Shown piece by piece: positions 33,573 through 41,800 of a stretch of DNA of 64,000 nt. This DNA is from Arthrobacter sp. MMS18-M83 (GTDB taxonomy: Bacteria > Actinomycetota > Actinomycetes > Actinomycetales > Micrococcaceae), in contig NZ_CP113343.1 of the NCBI RefSeq assembly GCF_026683955.1, positions 2,914,001 to 2,978,000 of the forward strand, given 5' to 3'. The notes below the pieces were generated by a model. That model searched no databases, had not been told where the DNA came from, and saw only the letters and a program-made list of their open reading frames with translations. The position numbers and the translations under genes were made by a program. How positions within the stretch are numbered: the stretch's first letter is position 1; each line of letters begins with the position of its first letter.

Positions 33573-34243
33573 GATTTTCTGTGGGCCCGGAGCACGCTGT
33601 CGACGGTGGTGGCCTGCTGACCGTCCGGACCGTTCACCACGCGTTCCCGGGAATCGGCGACGTTGATCCTCCACGAGCCAGGGCCGCGGGTGAGCGCTTC
33701 CACTAAGTCCTCGGGAGTGAAGAACTTGTCCTTCATTTCCTTGTGCGCGCTCCACGGAGTCAGGCCCTCCGGGTGATGCCCGACCACCAGCAAAGCCCCG
33801 CCGGGAGCCACGGCTGCTGCGGCCGAGGCAAGGGAATCGCGCCACGGAAGAAGCGGAGTGTGAAGGAATTGGGCGGACACCAGATCAAAGGCTTCGTCCG
33901 GACGCCATGTTGCGAAGTCCCTCTGCAACCAAGTGATCCGGTCCTGTAGCCCCGCTTCGATCGCGTGGGCTGCTGCCCGTTCAAGCGCGACGGCGGAGAC
34001 GTCCACAGCGGTCACCGTCCAGCCATGCTGGGCGAGCCAGATGGCGTCCGCGCCCTCGCCGCAGCCCAGGTCCAAGGCGGTGCCAGGGGGCAGGCCGGCG
34101 GCTTCCGCGATCAGCTGCGGATTGGGATTCCCGCTCCACCTCTTCGCCTTTTCCTGGTACACCTCGTCCCAAAACTGCGCTGCGTCAACGCCGTGGTTCG
34201 GTTCGCTGTGAAGGTGGGCTCCGCCGTCGTGCTGGTGCGTCAT
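33569..34243 (-). CDS. Class I SAM-dependent methyltransferase
   Basis: A 224-residue methyltransferase: motif I ALDLGCGEGADAIWLA, motif II VTAVDVS, FDLVSAQFLHTP and GGALLVVGHHP. The His-rich N-terminus (MTHQHDGGAHLHSEPNHG) may bind metal. The family resembles thiopurine/tellurite-type methyltransferases (FWDEVYQEKAKRWSGNPNPQL); substrate unknown. It is convergent with the MFS gene with overlapping stops. Confidence 0.85.
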   Translation of the reverse strand: MTHQHDGGAHLHSEPNHGVDAAQFWDEVYQEKAKRWSGNPNPQLIAEAAGLPPGTALDLGCGEGADAIWLAQHGWTVTAVDVSAVALERAAAHAIEAGLQDRITWLQRDFATWRPDEAFDLVSAQFLHTPLLPWRDSLASAAAAVAPGGALLVVGHHPEGLTPWSAHKEMKDKFFTPEDLVEALTRGPGSWRINVADSRERVVNGPDGQQATTVDSVLRAHRKS

Positions 34244-34289
34244 GGCTCAAGCGTGCCCTGACTTGCTTCCGCGAGGCAACGGCCACCCA

Positions 34290-34355
34290 CCCAACTGGCT
34301 CGCAGTTGTTGTCGTTTTCAGCCCTTAAAACGACATCTACTGCGAGCTACTTGGG
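34290..34355. repeat. Family 2 palindromic repeat, copy B (66 bp)
   Basis: Exactly 66 bp, beginning CCCAACTGGCTCGCAG and ending CTGCGAGCTACTTGGG. The inner arms are less perfect than in copy A. It lies in a divergent intergenic region, so termination cannot be its only role. Confidence 0.88.
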
Positions 34356-34393
34356 CAACAAAGACCCCCGCGGAAAGGCGGGCTGCCCGCGGA

Positions 34394-34402
34394 TGCTAGA
34401 AT
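34394..34402 (+). promoter_or_regulatory. Extended -10 promoter of the DEAD-box leader
   Basis: TGCTAGAAT, an extended -10 with TAGAAT at 34397-34402. No good -35 is present. Transcription would start near 34409. Confidence 0.5.
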
Positions 34403-34425
34403 GGATTTACTTGATGTGCAGTGAT

Positions 34426-34462
34426 GCCCGCTTAGTCCCGGATTCGGGGAGTGGGCTTTTTT
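34426..34462 (+). terminator. Attenuator-like intrinsic terminator in the helicase leader
   Basis: GCCC (34426-34429) pairs with GGGC (34453-34456), CCCG with CGGG inside, then six T (34457-34462). With the promoter at 34394 it would yield a RNA of about 55 bases or regulate read-through into the helicase gene. Confidence 0.55.
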
Positions 34463-34626
34463 CATGTGAGAGGCACATCCTGCGTCGATGAACGCGTTTT
34501 CTCTGGTCCCGGCCACGGCTTATTGCCTACCGGTCGATCACTGACTTTTTCCTCGGCGAACCCTCGGCCCAACCGGCGTCGGGGGACGATGTCCGTTGGA
34601 CACCGCCAGAAAGACCCTTGAAACAC

Positions 34627-36351
34627 ATGACTACTTTTGCTGCCCTTGGCACGCCCAAGGCCATCGCCGAGTCCCTCGCTGCAGATGGCATCGAAGAAGC
34701 CTTCCCCATCCAGGTCAAGACCCTCCCGGACACGCTCGCAGGCCGCGACGTCCTGGGCCGTGGCCGCACGGGCTCCGGCAAGACCATCGCTTTCGCTATC
34801 CCGCTTGTGGCACGTCTCGCCGAGCGCGAAGCCAAGCACTTCCGCAAGCCCGGCCGCCCCATGGGCCTGGTCCTCGCACCGACCCGCGAGCTCGCCACCC
34901 AGATCAACGCCACTATCGAACCGCTGGCCAAGGCCATGGGCCTGAACACCACGGTCATCTACGGTGGCATCTCCCAGGCCCGCCAGGAAAAGGCCCTACG
35001 TGCCGGCGTCGACATTGTCATCGCCTGCCCGGGTCGCCTTGAGGACCTCATCCGCCAGCGCATCCTGACTCTCGAAGCCGTCGAGATCACCGTCCTGGAC
35101 GAGGCCGACCACATGGCCGATCTCGGCTTCCTCCCGGTGGTCAAGAAGCTCATGGACATGACCCCCACCCAGGGCCAGCGCCTGCTCTTCTCCGCGACGT
35201 TGGACAACGGTGTTGACAAGCTCGTCAACCGTTACCTGTCCAACCCGCTGACCCACTCCGTGGACGACCCCCAGGCCGCTGTCACCACCATGGAGCACCA
35301 CGTCCTGGTGGTCAACGACCAGACCGTCAAGAAGCAGCTGATCGTCGAGTTGGCCTCCGGTGCCGGCCGCCGCCTGCTCTTCATGCGGACCAAGCACCAC
35401 GCACGCAAGCTCGCCAAAACCCTGACCGATTGCGGCATCCCCGCCGTCGATCTTCACGGCAACCTGTCGCAGAATGCCCGTGACCGTAACCTTGCCGAGT
35501 TTGCCAGCGGCGAGGTCCGGGTCCTGGTGGCCACGGACGTCGCAGCCCGCGGCGTGCACGTTGACGACGTCGAACTCGTCATCCACGTAGACCCGCCCAC
35601 AGAGCACAAGGCATACCTGCACCGCTCCGGCCGTACGGCCCGCGCAGGTTCAGACGGCACCGTGGTCACGCTGACGCTTCCCGAGCAGCAGTCCGACGTC
35701 AAGAAGCTCATGAAGGCTGCCGGCGTCGACGTCTCGTTCGAGCGCGTCACGGCCAGCTCCCCGCTGGTTGCCCAGCTCGTGGGCCAGGTTGCCGACAAGG
35801 TTGACCCCCGCACCCGTGCGGCATTGCTCGCAGCGAAGACCCAGCAGCAGGGTGGCGGCACCTCCACTGGTGCCAATGCCCAGCGCAAGCGCAACCGCCG
35901 CACCACCCAGGCTGCACCCACTGCGGGTGGCCGTGGTGGTCGCGGTGGCCGTGGCAAGGTTGGCTCCGAGCCGGTACGCACCGACATCAACCGTGCGGAT
36001 CGTCGCGCAGCAGCGAACGACGACGTCGCCCGCAGCTCGCGTGGTCGCGGCAACTCTGCTTCCACTCACCGCAACGACGTGCCCGCTGCACAGGGCCAGA
36101 ACGGTCGCAGCGGCCGTCCGGCGACTGGTCAGCGTGCTGCCGGCGGCAACCGCTCGGCGTCGGCCCCGCGTACCGAGTCCGCAACTGCTACGCGCAGCAG
36201 CGGCAACAAGTCCGTCTGGTCCTCGAACACCGGCGGCAACTCCGGTGGCTCGTACGGCTCCGGCTCGGGTAACTCGGGTTCGGGTCGCCCGGCCCGCAGC
36301 GGCCCGCGCCGTGCCTCGGCTCCGGCGTCGAACGAGCGTCGCAGCCGCTAG
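34627..36351 (+). CDS. DEAD-box RNA helicase with RGG-rich tail
   Basis: A 574-residue helicase. Motifs: Q-motif region PIQVKTLPDTLAGRDVLG, Walker A GRTGSGKT (46-53), PTRELATQ, DEAD near 158, SAT, and HRSGRTARAG near 332. Residues from about 400 on form a basic, Gly/Arg/Ser-rich disordered tail with GGRGGRGGRG, likely an RNA-binding extension. Probably acts in ribosome assembly or cold adaptation, like DeaD/RhlE. The attenuator-like leader suggests autoregulation. The ATG at 34627 is preferred over the TTG at 34618. Confidence 0.92.
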   Translation: MTTFAALGTPKAIAESLAADGIEEAFPIQVKTLPDTLAGRDVLGRGRTGSGKTIAFAIPLVARLAEREAKHFRKPGRPMGLVLAPTRELATQINATIEPLAKAMGLNTTVIYGGISQARQEKALRAGVDIVIACPGRLEDLIRQRILTLEAVEITVLDEADHMADLGFLPVVKKLMDMTPTQGQRLLFSATLDNGVDKLVNRYLSNPLTHSVDDPQAAVTTMEHHVLVVNDQTVKKQLIVELASGAGRRLLFMRTKHHARKLAKTLTDCGIPAVDLHGNLSQNARDRNLAEFASGEVRVLVATDVAARGVHVDDVELVIHVDPPTEHKAYLHRSGRTARAGSDGTVVTLTLPEQQSDVKKLMKAAGVDVSFERVTASSPLVAQLVGQVADKVDPRTRAALLAAKTQQQGGGTSTGANAQRKRNRRTTQAAPTAGGRGGRGGRGKVGSEPVRTDINRADRRAAANDDVARSSRGRGNSASTHRNDVPAAQGQNGRSGRPATGQRAAGGNRSASAPRTESATATRSSGNKSVWSSNTGGNSGGSYGSGSGNSGSGRPARSGPRRASAPASNERRSR

Positions 36352-36393
36352 GCACTCCGGCCGCTGGGCCAGCTGTGCTCTAGGTACTCCGCA

Positions 36394-36472
36394 GGACATG
36401 CTCAACGTTGGTAGCAAGGAGTGGACATATTCCTGATATGTCCACTCCCGGGCTCGAAGAATGAGCATGTCC
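36394..36472. repeat. Family 3 nested palindrome
   Basis: Outer arms GGACATGCTCA (36394-36404) and TGAGCATGTCC (36462-36472) are perfect. Inner arms GAGTGGACATAT (36419-36430) and ATATGTCCACTC (36436-36447) are also perfect around TCCTG. It lies between convergent genes. Confidence 0.88.
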
Positions 36473-36479
36473 CTAGGGA

Positions 36480-37130
36480 TTACCAGCCGCGCTCGCGCCA
36501 TTCTGCAAGGTGTGGCCGCTCCGCGCCAAGCGTCGTCGGATCTCCATGGCCAGGATGCACCACCGTGTCATCCGGGTAAGCCTCGAACAGTCGTTCCGTT
36601 ACGTCGTTCAACAGCGACGTGAAGCGGGCGGCATCGTTCTGCGTGTTGCCAACCCCTCCCGGGAACAACGAGTCGCCGCTGAAAATGTGCGTGGGCCCTT
36701 CCGGGTCCTGGTACACGTAGGCGATTGAACCCGGGGTATGGCCGCGCAAGTGCACCGAAGTGATGTCGAAACCGTCGAAGTTTCCCACATCGCCATGGTG
36801 CAGCGGTACGGCCACGGGTACCGGCAGCGCGGCCGCGTCGTCCGCTCCGGCCGAGGTCTTAGCGCCCGTGGCTTCCACCAACCCGGGAAGCGCGCGGACG
36901 TGGTCCCAATGCTGGTGCGTCGTGGCGATCAGGGCCAGCTTCGGTGTGGCCTTGGTGTCCGCGGCCGAGTCCTCGATCATCTGTTGGATGGCCGGAAGGT
37001 CGTCCGCGGCGTCGATCAGGAGCTGCGCACCGCTTGCCTTCGCGGTGAGCAGGTACACGTTGTTGTTCATCTCGCTGACCGAGATTCGCCGGATGGTGAT
37101 GTCACGCAGTGAATGAATGAGTGAGTCCAT
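36480..37130 (-). CDS. MBL-fold metallohydrolase (glyoxalase II-like)
   Basis: A 216-residue metallo-beta-lactamase fold hydrolase with TTHQHWDH (His72, His74, Asp76, His77), HLRGHTPGS, SGDSLFPGG and HPGHGDPTT providing the remaining metal ligands. Relatives are glyoxalase II-like thioesterases; the Gln in HQHWDH instead of the usual small residue is a common variant. Substrate unknown. Monocistronic. Confidence 0.88.
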   Translation of the reverse strand: MDSLIHSLRDITIRRISVSEMNNNVYLLTAKASGAQLLIDAADDLPAIQQMIEDSAADTKATPKLALIATTHQHWDHVRALPGLVEATGAKTSAGADDAAALPVPVAVPLHHGDVGNFDGFDITSVHLRGHTPGSIAYVYQDPEGPTHIFSGDSLFPGGVGNTQNDAARFTSLLNDVTERLFEAYPDDTVVHPGHGDPTTLGAERPHLAEWRERGW

Positions 37131-37166
37131 TCGTCCACTCTACGGAAGCCGCGTGCGGCCTACCGA

Positions 37167-38186
37167 CTACTCGCGGCCCTGCGAAACCCAGGTGGGATCC
37201 GCGGACCGTGAGCCGACGACGGCGTCCGCGGCGCCGTCGAGCACGTCTAGTTGGGCGGCACTCAACTGGAGGGACAGGGCGCCGAGGTTTTCGTCGATCC
37301 GGTGCGCCTTGCGTGTGCCGGGGATGGGGACCACGCTGAGCTGGAGGCGGCGGCCTTTGGCGAAAAGCCAGGCCAAAGCCAGCTGGGCGGGAGTTGCATC
37401 CCGGCCAGTGCTCTCGGACAGTTCCGCGGCGACGGCGCGAACCGCGGCGACAACCAATTGGTTGGCGTCGAGGGCGCCGTCGGCAAAACGGGGGATGCGG
37501 TGCCGGAAATCGTTCTCCCCGAGTTGATCGGCGCTGACGGTTCCGGTGAGAAAGCCCCGGCCAAGCGGCGAATAAGGTACGAAACCCACACCAAGCTCAG
37601 CCGCAGTCGGGACGACGTTGCGTTCAACGTCCCGGCTCCAGATGGACCACTCGCTCTGCACGGCGGAGATCGGGTGCACGGCGTTGGCCTCCCTCAGCTC
37701 CTCGGCTGTCACTTCCGACAAGCCCAGGTGCCGGACCTTGCCTGCCCGGACAAGCTCGGCCATGGCCTCCACGGTTTCCACAATCGGAACGCGGAGGTCA
37801 CGGCGGTGCATGTAGTAGAGGTCAATAACGTCAGTGCCCAGGCGGCGGAGGCTCGCTTCTGCCGCCTGGGTCACGTAGGCGGTATCTCCCCGGACGTCGG
37901 TGTAACCATCGCGCGGGTTGCCCACGATTCCAAACTTGGTGGCTAACTGGACCTCGTCGCGGCGATCCTGCAGCAGTTTTCCGATCAGTTCCTCGTTGTC
38001 GCCCGCGCCGTAAATATCTGCGGTGTCAATGAAGCTGATCCCGGCATCCACCGCATGGTGCAGCGTCTTGAGGGATTCGGCGGGATCCACCTCGCCATAA
38101 ACGGGCGTCAATGCCATCCCGCCGAAACCGAGGGGGCTTACGGTCAGGCCGTCGCCTAGCTGTACGTTCGTGGTTTCCGGGCTCAT
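37167..38186 (-). CDS. Aldo/keto reductase
   Basis: A 339-residue NADPH-dependent AKR. Catalytic residues are visible: Asp54 (FIDTADIYG), Tyr59, Lys in LATKFG (about 84) and His in YYMHRRD (about 127). PYSPLGRGFLTG and VPIPGTRKAHRIDENLGA are cofactor-site motifs. Family members reduce aldehydes and ketones. GGAG precedes the ATG. It follows the SMR genes on the same strand, possibly independently transcribed. Confidence 0.92.
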   Translation of the reverse strand: MSPETTNVQLGDGLTVSPLGFGGMALTPVYGEVDPAESLKTLHHAVDAGISFIDTADIYGAGDNEELIGKLLQDRRDEVQLATKFGIVGNPRDGYTDVRGDTAYVTQAAEASLRRLGTDVIDLYYMHRRDLRVPIVETVEAMAELVRAGKVRHLGLSEVTAEELREANAVHPISAVQSEWSIWSRDVERNVVPTAAELGVGFVPYSPLGRGFLTGTVSADQLGENDFRHRIPRFADGALDANQLVVAAVRAVAAELSESTGRDATPAQLALAWLFAKGRRLQLSVVPIPGTRKAHRIDENLGALSLQLSAAQLDVLDGAADAVVGSRSADPTWVSQGRE

Positions 38187-38264
38187 GGTGGTTCTCCTTC
38201 GCCGAGTGTTCGTCTCATTGCTGGCAACTCCGCGGGGCGGGGGAGTATTCCGCCTGCTTGGGGC

Positions 38265-38630
38265 TTATGGTTGGGCCGGTTCTGATACCTCATCGTGCTT
38301 CTCCGTAGGCAGGGCCTTCAGACCGGCCGCACAGCCCACGATTCCGGTAATGAACAGCAGCTTGAGCGGGCTGGCCGGTTCGACGCCGGTTGTCATCGCC
38401 CAGCCGACCGTCAGTGCCGCGCCGATCCCGACCCAGACCGCGTAGGCCGTGCCAAGGGGAATGCGCTTCACCGCGAGGCCGAGGCCGATCATGCTGAGGG
38501 CCGCCGTCACGGTGAAGACCACGGTGGGCGCGGCCTGGCTGAACCCGTCGGACAGTCCGAGGGCAGTCGCCCACACAGCTTCGAGTACGGCGGAGGCCAG
38601 CAAAATGGCCCATGCAAACTTAGGGGTCAT
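38265..38630 (-). CDS. SMR exporter subunit, second of a pair (Gdx/SugE type)
   Basis: A 121-residue small multidrug resistance protein with four membrane helices and the essential Glu17 (VLEAVWATAL). GTAYAVWVGIGA is the Gdx signature. The C-terminus (EKHDEVSEPAQP) is a hydrophilic tail not seen in the partner. Its ATG lies 2 bases after the stop of the preceding SMR gene. With the partner it probably forms a heterodimeric guanidinium exporter. Confidence 0.85.
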   Translation of the reverse strand: MTPKFAWAILLASAVLEAVWATALGLSDGFSQAAPTVVFTVTAALSMIGLGLAVKRIPLGTAYAVWVGIGAALTVGWAMTTGVEPASPLKLLFITGIVGCAAGLKALPTEKHDEVSEPAQP

Positions 38631-38632
38631 GG

Positions 38633-38947
38633 CTACGCCACCACCTTCAAGCCGACCACGCACACACCGATCCCGGCGAGCAGGAGCAGCCGTGCCGCCG
38701 TCGGGCGCTCAACTTTGGTGATCATCGCGTAAGCCGCTGTAAGAACGACACCGACTCCCACCCACACCGCGTAGGCGGTGCCGGTCGGGATGGATTGCAT
38801 CGCGAAAGCCAGGCCCGCGGTGCTCGCAATCACGGTGACCAGGAAGATGGTGGAGGGGAGCGGCTTGCGGAAGCCGTTGGAACGGTGGAGGGCTGCGGCC
38901 CAGACGGCCTCGAGGGCACCGGACAGAATGAGGATTAACCACGACAT
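38633..38947 (-). CDS. SMR exporter subunit, first of a pair (guanidinium exporter, Gdx/SugE type)
   Basis: A 104-residue SMR protein with four helices and essential Glu13 (GALEAVWAAAL), close to E. coli Gdx (formerly SugE) in the GTAYAVWVGVG segment. Gdx proteins export guanidinium. A guanidine-III riboswitch directly upstream supports this substrate. AAAGGA lies before the ATG. Two consecutive SMR genes suggest a paired (heteromeric) transporter. Confidence 0.9.
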   Translation of the reverse strand: MSWLILILSGALEAVWAAALHRSNGFRKPLPSTIFLVTVIASTAGLAFAMQSIPTGTAYAVWVGVGVVLTAAYAMITKVERPTAARLLLLAGIGVCVVGLKVVA

Positions 38948-38959
38948 GACAGATCCTTT

Positions 38960-39000
38960 GGCCAGTCTTGTCGCGTGCCGGGTACTGAACCGTCGTCCGG
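38960..39000 (-). promoter_or_regulatory. Guanidine-III (ykkC-III) riboswitch
   Basis: Read on the minus strand from 39000, the sequence contains CCGGACGA, then GTACCCGG, then GACAAGAC in the order and spacing of the compact guanidine-III aptamer, as I recall it from Thermobifida fusca. CCGG pairs with CCGG as in the pseudoknot of that class. It ends 12 bases before the SMR start, with the ribosome site AAAGGA adjoining, so translation control is likely. Confidence 0.82.
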
Positions 39001-39095
39001 AGGTCCCTGTGCGGGCCTTCCTTCTAGGCTAGCAAATCCCGACGCCGGGCGGCCAGCTTGGAGGCGAGGCTCACCCGGTCGCGAGGCTTGCCGGG

Positions 39096-39238
39096 GGGAC
39101 ATGTCCAGTCGCGAGCATTGCCAAGGGACATGTCCAGCGCTGGGCTCAGCGAGTGGGCATGTTGTGGTCACCATGAGGGACATGTCCAGCGCTGGGCTCA
39201 GCGGATGCACACGTTGGCATTATGTCCAGTGCTGGGAC
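39096..39238. repeat. Family 3 repeat cluster
   Basis: The palindrome GGACATGTCC occurs at 39097-39106, 39126-39135 and 39178-39187, and a degenerate copy at 39221-39227. Copies two and three are followed by AGCGCTGGGCTCAGCG, a second hairpin. Located between the SMR genes and the stop of hutD-like gene. Confidence 0.85.
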
Positions 39239-39871
39239 CTAGGAGTGCACATGCTCCACGCGGTCGATCGAGATAACGGCCAGGAACCCACGGCCCAGGA
39301 TTTCGGGGCTGCGGGTGTCCGAACCTACTACGGCGTCGTAGCGGGCGAGTTCGACTGGCTCGGACGCGGTAAGCGCGGCCTCAGCTTCACCGTCCGCGGC
39401 GTCGGCAGGCTCCGCCCCGGGTGTGACAGAAGCCTTGCCCTCCAAGAGGACGGCCATCTGACCTTCGAACACCGGGTGCGCGCGCTTCTTCGAGAGCTCG
39501 ATGATGGACGTGTAACCCTTGAATTCGCCCGCCCGGGCAATCACGTTGAGGTCCCGGATGTCGCCGGTGGGGAGTGAGCTGGAAGAGGCTGCCTCACCCG
39601 AGAACCGGAAGGGCCGATACTTTTCCAACGGGTGCTCTTCGCCGGCCACCGTGAGCAGCAGCAACTCGCCGTCGATCACTGTGATGACGCGCTCCATGCC
39701 GGGGAACGTCGAGAAATCGCCGGCCGATCCGACGTCGGCGATGCTGACGCGCCAGTCCCACGCGCCGTCCTGCGCCGATGCTGCTTTCGGATGGCTGGCC
39801 AGTTCGCGGGTCACCCCGCCGCCGTTGCGCCACGGTTCAGGTCTGAGCTCGGCAAAACGGATGATCTCCAT
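39239..39871 (-). CDS. HutD/Ves-family protein
   Basis: A 210-residue cupin-like protein of the HutD family (IIRFAELRPEPWRNGGGVTREL at the start, DWRVSIADV, FPGMERVITVIDGELLLL). HutD is linked to histidine degradation in some bacteria but its action is not established. The ATG at 39871 is chosen because TAGGCT lies 7 bases upstream (leaderless geometry) and GGAG is adjacent. No hut gene is nearby. Confidence 0.82.
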   Translation of the reverse strand: MEIIRFAELRPEPWRNGGGVTRELASHPKAASAQDGAWDWRVSIADVGSAGDFSTFPGMERVITVIDGELLLLTVAGEEHPLEKYRPFRFSGEAASSSSLPTGDIRDLNVIARAGEFKGYTSIIELSKKRAHPVFEGQMAVLLEGKASVTPGAEPADAADGEAEAALTASEPVELARYDAVVGSDTRSPEILGRGFLAVISIDRVEHVHS

Positions 39872-40004
39872 ATGCTCCAGCCTAGCCCGAGCCCGCCTTT
39901 GGCCGGCTGAACGCTCGCGTAACATCGGCGCAATCTTGGCACGGTTCAACAATCGCTGGGGCCCTTGCTAACGTCGTAGGGAGATAAACGGTTGGAGGCA
40001 CGGA

Positions 40005-40601
40005 ATGTTCGTCAAAGTGTGTGGCTTGAGCACGCCTGAATCCGTGCAGGCCGCCGTCGAGTCCGGCGCAGACGCCGTGGGTTTCGTACTGACGAAGAGT
40101 CCGCGCGAGGTATCGCCCGACCGTGCCCGAGACTTGCTGGTCCATGTACCGGAAGGTGTCGCCGCCGTCGGAGTCTTCCGCCACGAGACCGCCGCCGACG
40201 CCGTCGCAACCGCCCGCGAGGCCGGTCTCGAATGGGTCCAGTTGCACGGAAGCCGCACGCCGGAAGATATTAAGGCCGTGCACGACGCCGGGATGCGGCT
40301 GGTCAGGGCCGTCACCATGGGTGCCGCTCCGGAGGAGTTCGAGGAGTGGGGCGAGGAACTGCTCCTGATCGACGCCGCCGTGCCCGGCTCGGGGGAGTCG
40401 TGGGACTATTCATCAGTCCGGAAACTGGGCCTGGGTGAGCGCCAATGGTTGTTGGCCGGAGGGTTGACCCCGTCCAATGTCGGAGCGGCAGCGCGGGAAG
40501 CCGAAGCCTGGGGCGTTGACGTGTCCAGCGGAGTGGAGTCGTCCCGTGGCGTGAAGGACCTCGACCTCGTGCGTGCCTTCGTCAAGGCCGCGAAAGCCTG
40601 A
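40005..40601 (+). CDS. trpF: Phosphoribosylanthranilate isomerase
   Basis: A 198-residue (beta/alpha)8 enzyme of tryptophan synthesis. MFVKVCGL carries the catalytic Cys6, LLIDAAVPGSG the catalytic Asp, and GGLTPSNV and GVDVSSGVE the phosphate-binding end. It stands alone, away from other trp genes, which is common in actinobacteria. GGAGG precedes the ATG. The stop is followed by family 1 copy C. Confidence 0.93.
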   Translation: MFVKVCGLSTPESVQAAVESGADAVGFVLTKSPREVSPDRARDLLVHVPEGVAAVGVFRHETAADAVATAREAGLEWVQLHGSRTPEDIKAVHDAGMRLVRAVTMGAAPEEFEEWGEELLLIDAAVPGSGESWDYSSVRKLGLGERQWLLAGGLTPSNVGAAAREAEAWGVDVSSGVESSRGVKDLDLVRAFVKAAKA

Positions 40602-40613
40602 CGCCCCCCACCC

Positions 40614-40739
40614 AAACGCTCGCTCACCTTTGGTGCGTTTTGGACGCTCGCTCACCTATAGAGCGCCTTTGGCGCGATGCTCCTGCAGATGATGTGATCG
40701 AGGGTTCGAGGATTGGCCCCCAAAAGTGAGCGAGCGTCG
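40614..40739. repeat. Family 1 composite repeat, copy C (decayed core)
   Basis: Two direct units (40614-40631, 40643-40658), a half-palindrome containing CTCCTGCAGATGATGTGATC where one arm has been lost, and one reverse unit AAAAGTGAGCGAGCGTC (40722-40738). Follows the trpF stop. Confidence 0.85.
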
Positions 40740-40826
40740 CAAGAAACCTTTGACAGCCGTCGTTCGGCGTCGCATATTTAACATATCAATTAATTAGCGG
40801 CATGGTTAAATCCAGAGGCCCCAAAC

Positions 40827-41177
40827 ATGTCCACAGATCGGCTCAGTCTCATCTTCTCGGCCCTCGCCGACCCCACCCGAAGGGCAATTCTGGCCCGGCT
40901 TTCGGAGGGTGAAGCCACCGTGAACGAGCTCGCCGAACCGTTCGACATCAGCCTTCCCGCCGTCTCGCGGCACCTCAAAGTCCTGGAAATCGCAGGGCTG
41001 ATCAGCCGGAGCCGGAATGCGCAATGGAGATCTTCCAAATTGGAAGCGGAACCACTGCGCGAAGCCACCGAATGGATGGACACATACAGGCGATTCTGGG
41101 ATGCGAGCTTTACCCGCCTCGATGCCCACCTACGCAAGATTCAGCACGATTCAAAGGATCCAGGAGTCAAGCAATGA
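40827..41177 (+). CDS. ArsR-family regulator
   Basis: A 116-residue winged-helix protein: IFSALADPTRRAILARLSEGEATVNELAEPF and recognition helix SLPAVSRHLKVLEIAGLI. No metal-site Cys pair is evident. The TGA overlaps the ATG of the following SRPBCC gene (ATGA). Such ArsR-AHSA1 pairs are frequent; the regulator probably represses its own operon. Confidence 0.9.
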   Translation: MSTDRLSLIFSALADPTRRAILARLSEGEATVNELAEPFDISLPAVSRHLKVLEIAGLISRSRNAQWRSSKLEAEPLREATEWMDTYRRFWDASFTRLDAHLRKIQHDSKDPGVKQ

Positions 41178-41635
41178 ACAAGGAACAGCACATCCTCACC
41201 ATGACCCGCGAGTTCGATGCCCCACGGGAGCTCGTCTTCGAGGCATTCATGGATCCCGATCAGCTCGCCGCATGGTTCGGGCCCGTGGGTGTTGCTTCGC
41301 CGCGCGACCGGATTGTCGTGGAACCCAGGGTGGGCGGCGTCTGGCAGCTCGTCATGACCTGGAATGAGGACGGCGCCCCCAAGGAATCGCCTATTGACGC
41401 TGTCATCACCGCTTACGATCCGCCCGCCTTGCTGGTCGCCACGCAAAAAGCAGAGCCCGACGCCGGGATCACGCTTCTGCTGGAAATGCGCCTTGAGTTC
41501 GAGGTGTTGGAGGGCGACCGCACTCTGCTTCATCTCACCCAAGGGCCCTTTGACTCCGACGAATGGGTTGAAATGACCCGCGAGGGGTGGGGTACCTCGT
41601 TCACCAAGCTGGACACCCTGCTGGTGCGGGATTAG
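41174..41635 (+). CDS. SRPBCC/AHSA1-domain protein
   Basis: A 153-residue START-like protein (REFDAPRELVFEAFMDPDQLAAWFGPVGV at the start; GWGTSFTKLDTLL at the end), coupled to the ArsR gene. The fold binds hydrophobic ligands; specific role unknown. Confidence 0.88.
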   Translation: MNKEQHILTMTREFDAPRELVFEAFMDPDQLAAWFGPVGVASPRDRIVVEPRVGGVWQLVMTWNEDGAPKESPIDAVITAYDPPALLVATQKAEPDAGITLLLEMRLEFEVLEGDRTLLHLTQGPFDSDEWVEMTREGWGTSFTKLDTLLVRD

Positions 41636-41765
41636 GGAAGCGGGCCAAAGGGCGCCAGAAGTCAACTTGGAAGGTCGGGGACCGTTCGGGCTACACTCCA
41701 CGGCGGGGACAGAATGCCATTGACTCTGGAGACCGAACGGTTCCGGAGACAGACGATCAAGCAGA

Positions 41766-41800
41766 ATGCGACCTTTGAAAATCCTTGTGAAACCTTTTAA
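41766..41800 (+). pseudogene. 5' fragment of a lipoprotein gene split by the IS element
   Basis: ATG at 41766 begins MRPLKILVKPF and runs into the TTAA at 41797-41800 where the IS inserts. Joined to 43540 onward, it makes a continuous lipoprotein signal peptide. A 9-bp inverted repeat ACCGTTCGG/CCGAACGGT (41681-41689, 41730-41738) lies upstream and may be regulatory. Confidence 0.8.

Larger units (their letters stand above)
34244..34626. other. Intergenic region with repeat, promoter and attenuator-like leader
   Basis: About 380 bases between the divergent methyltransferase and DEAD-box genes. It holds family 2 copy B, an extended -10 promoter, an intrinsic-terminator-like hairpin and then about 165 bases of untranslated leader up to the helicase start. 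No convincing gene is present. Confidence 0.6.

Noticed and set aside
34414..34492. Leader peptide in the DEAD-box leader
   Set aside because: No ribosome site, and it runs through the terminator stem without regulatory codon runs.
40695..40720. GGTTCGAG resembling a tRNA T-loop
   Set aside because: No acceptor or anticodon stem can be formed around it; it is the decayed core of a family 1 repeat.
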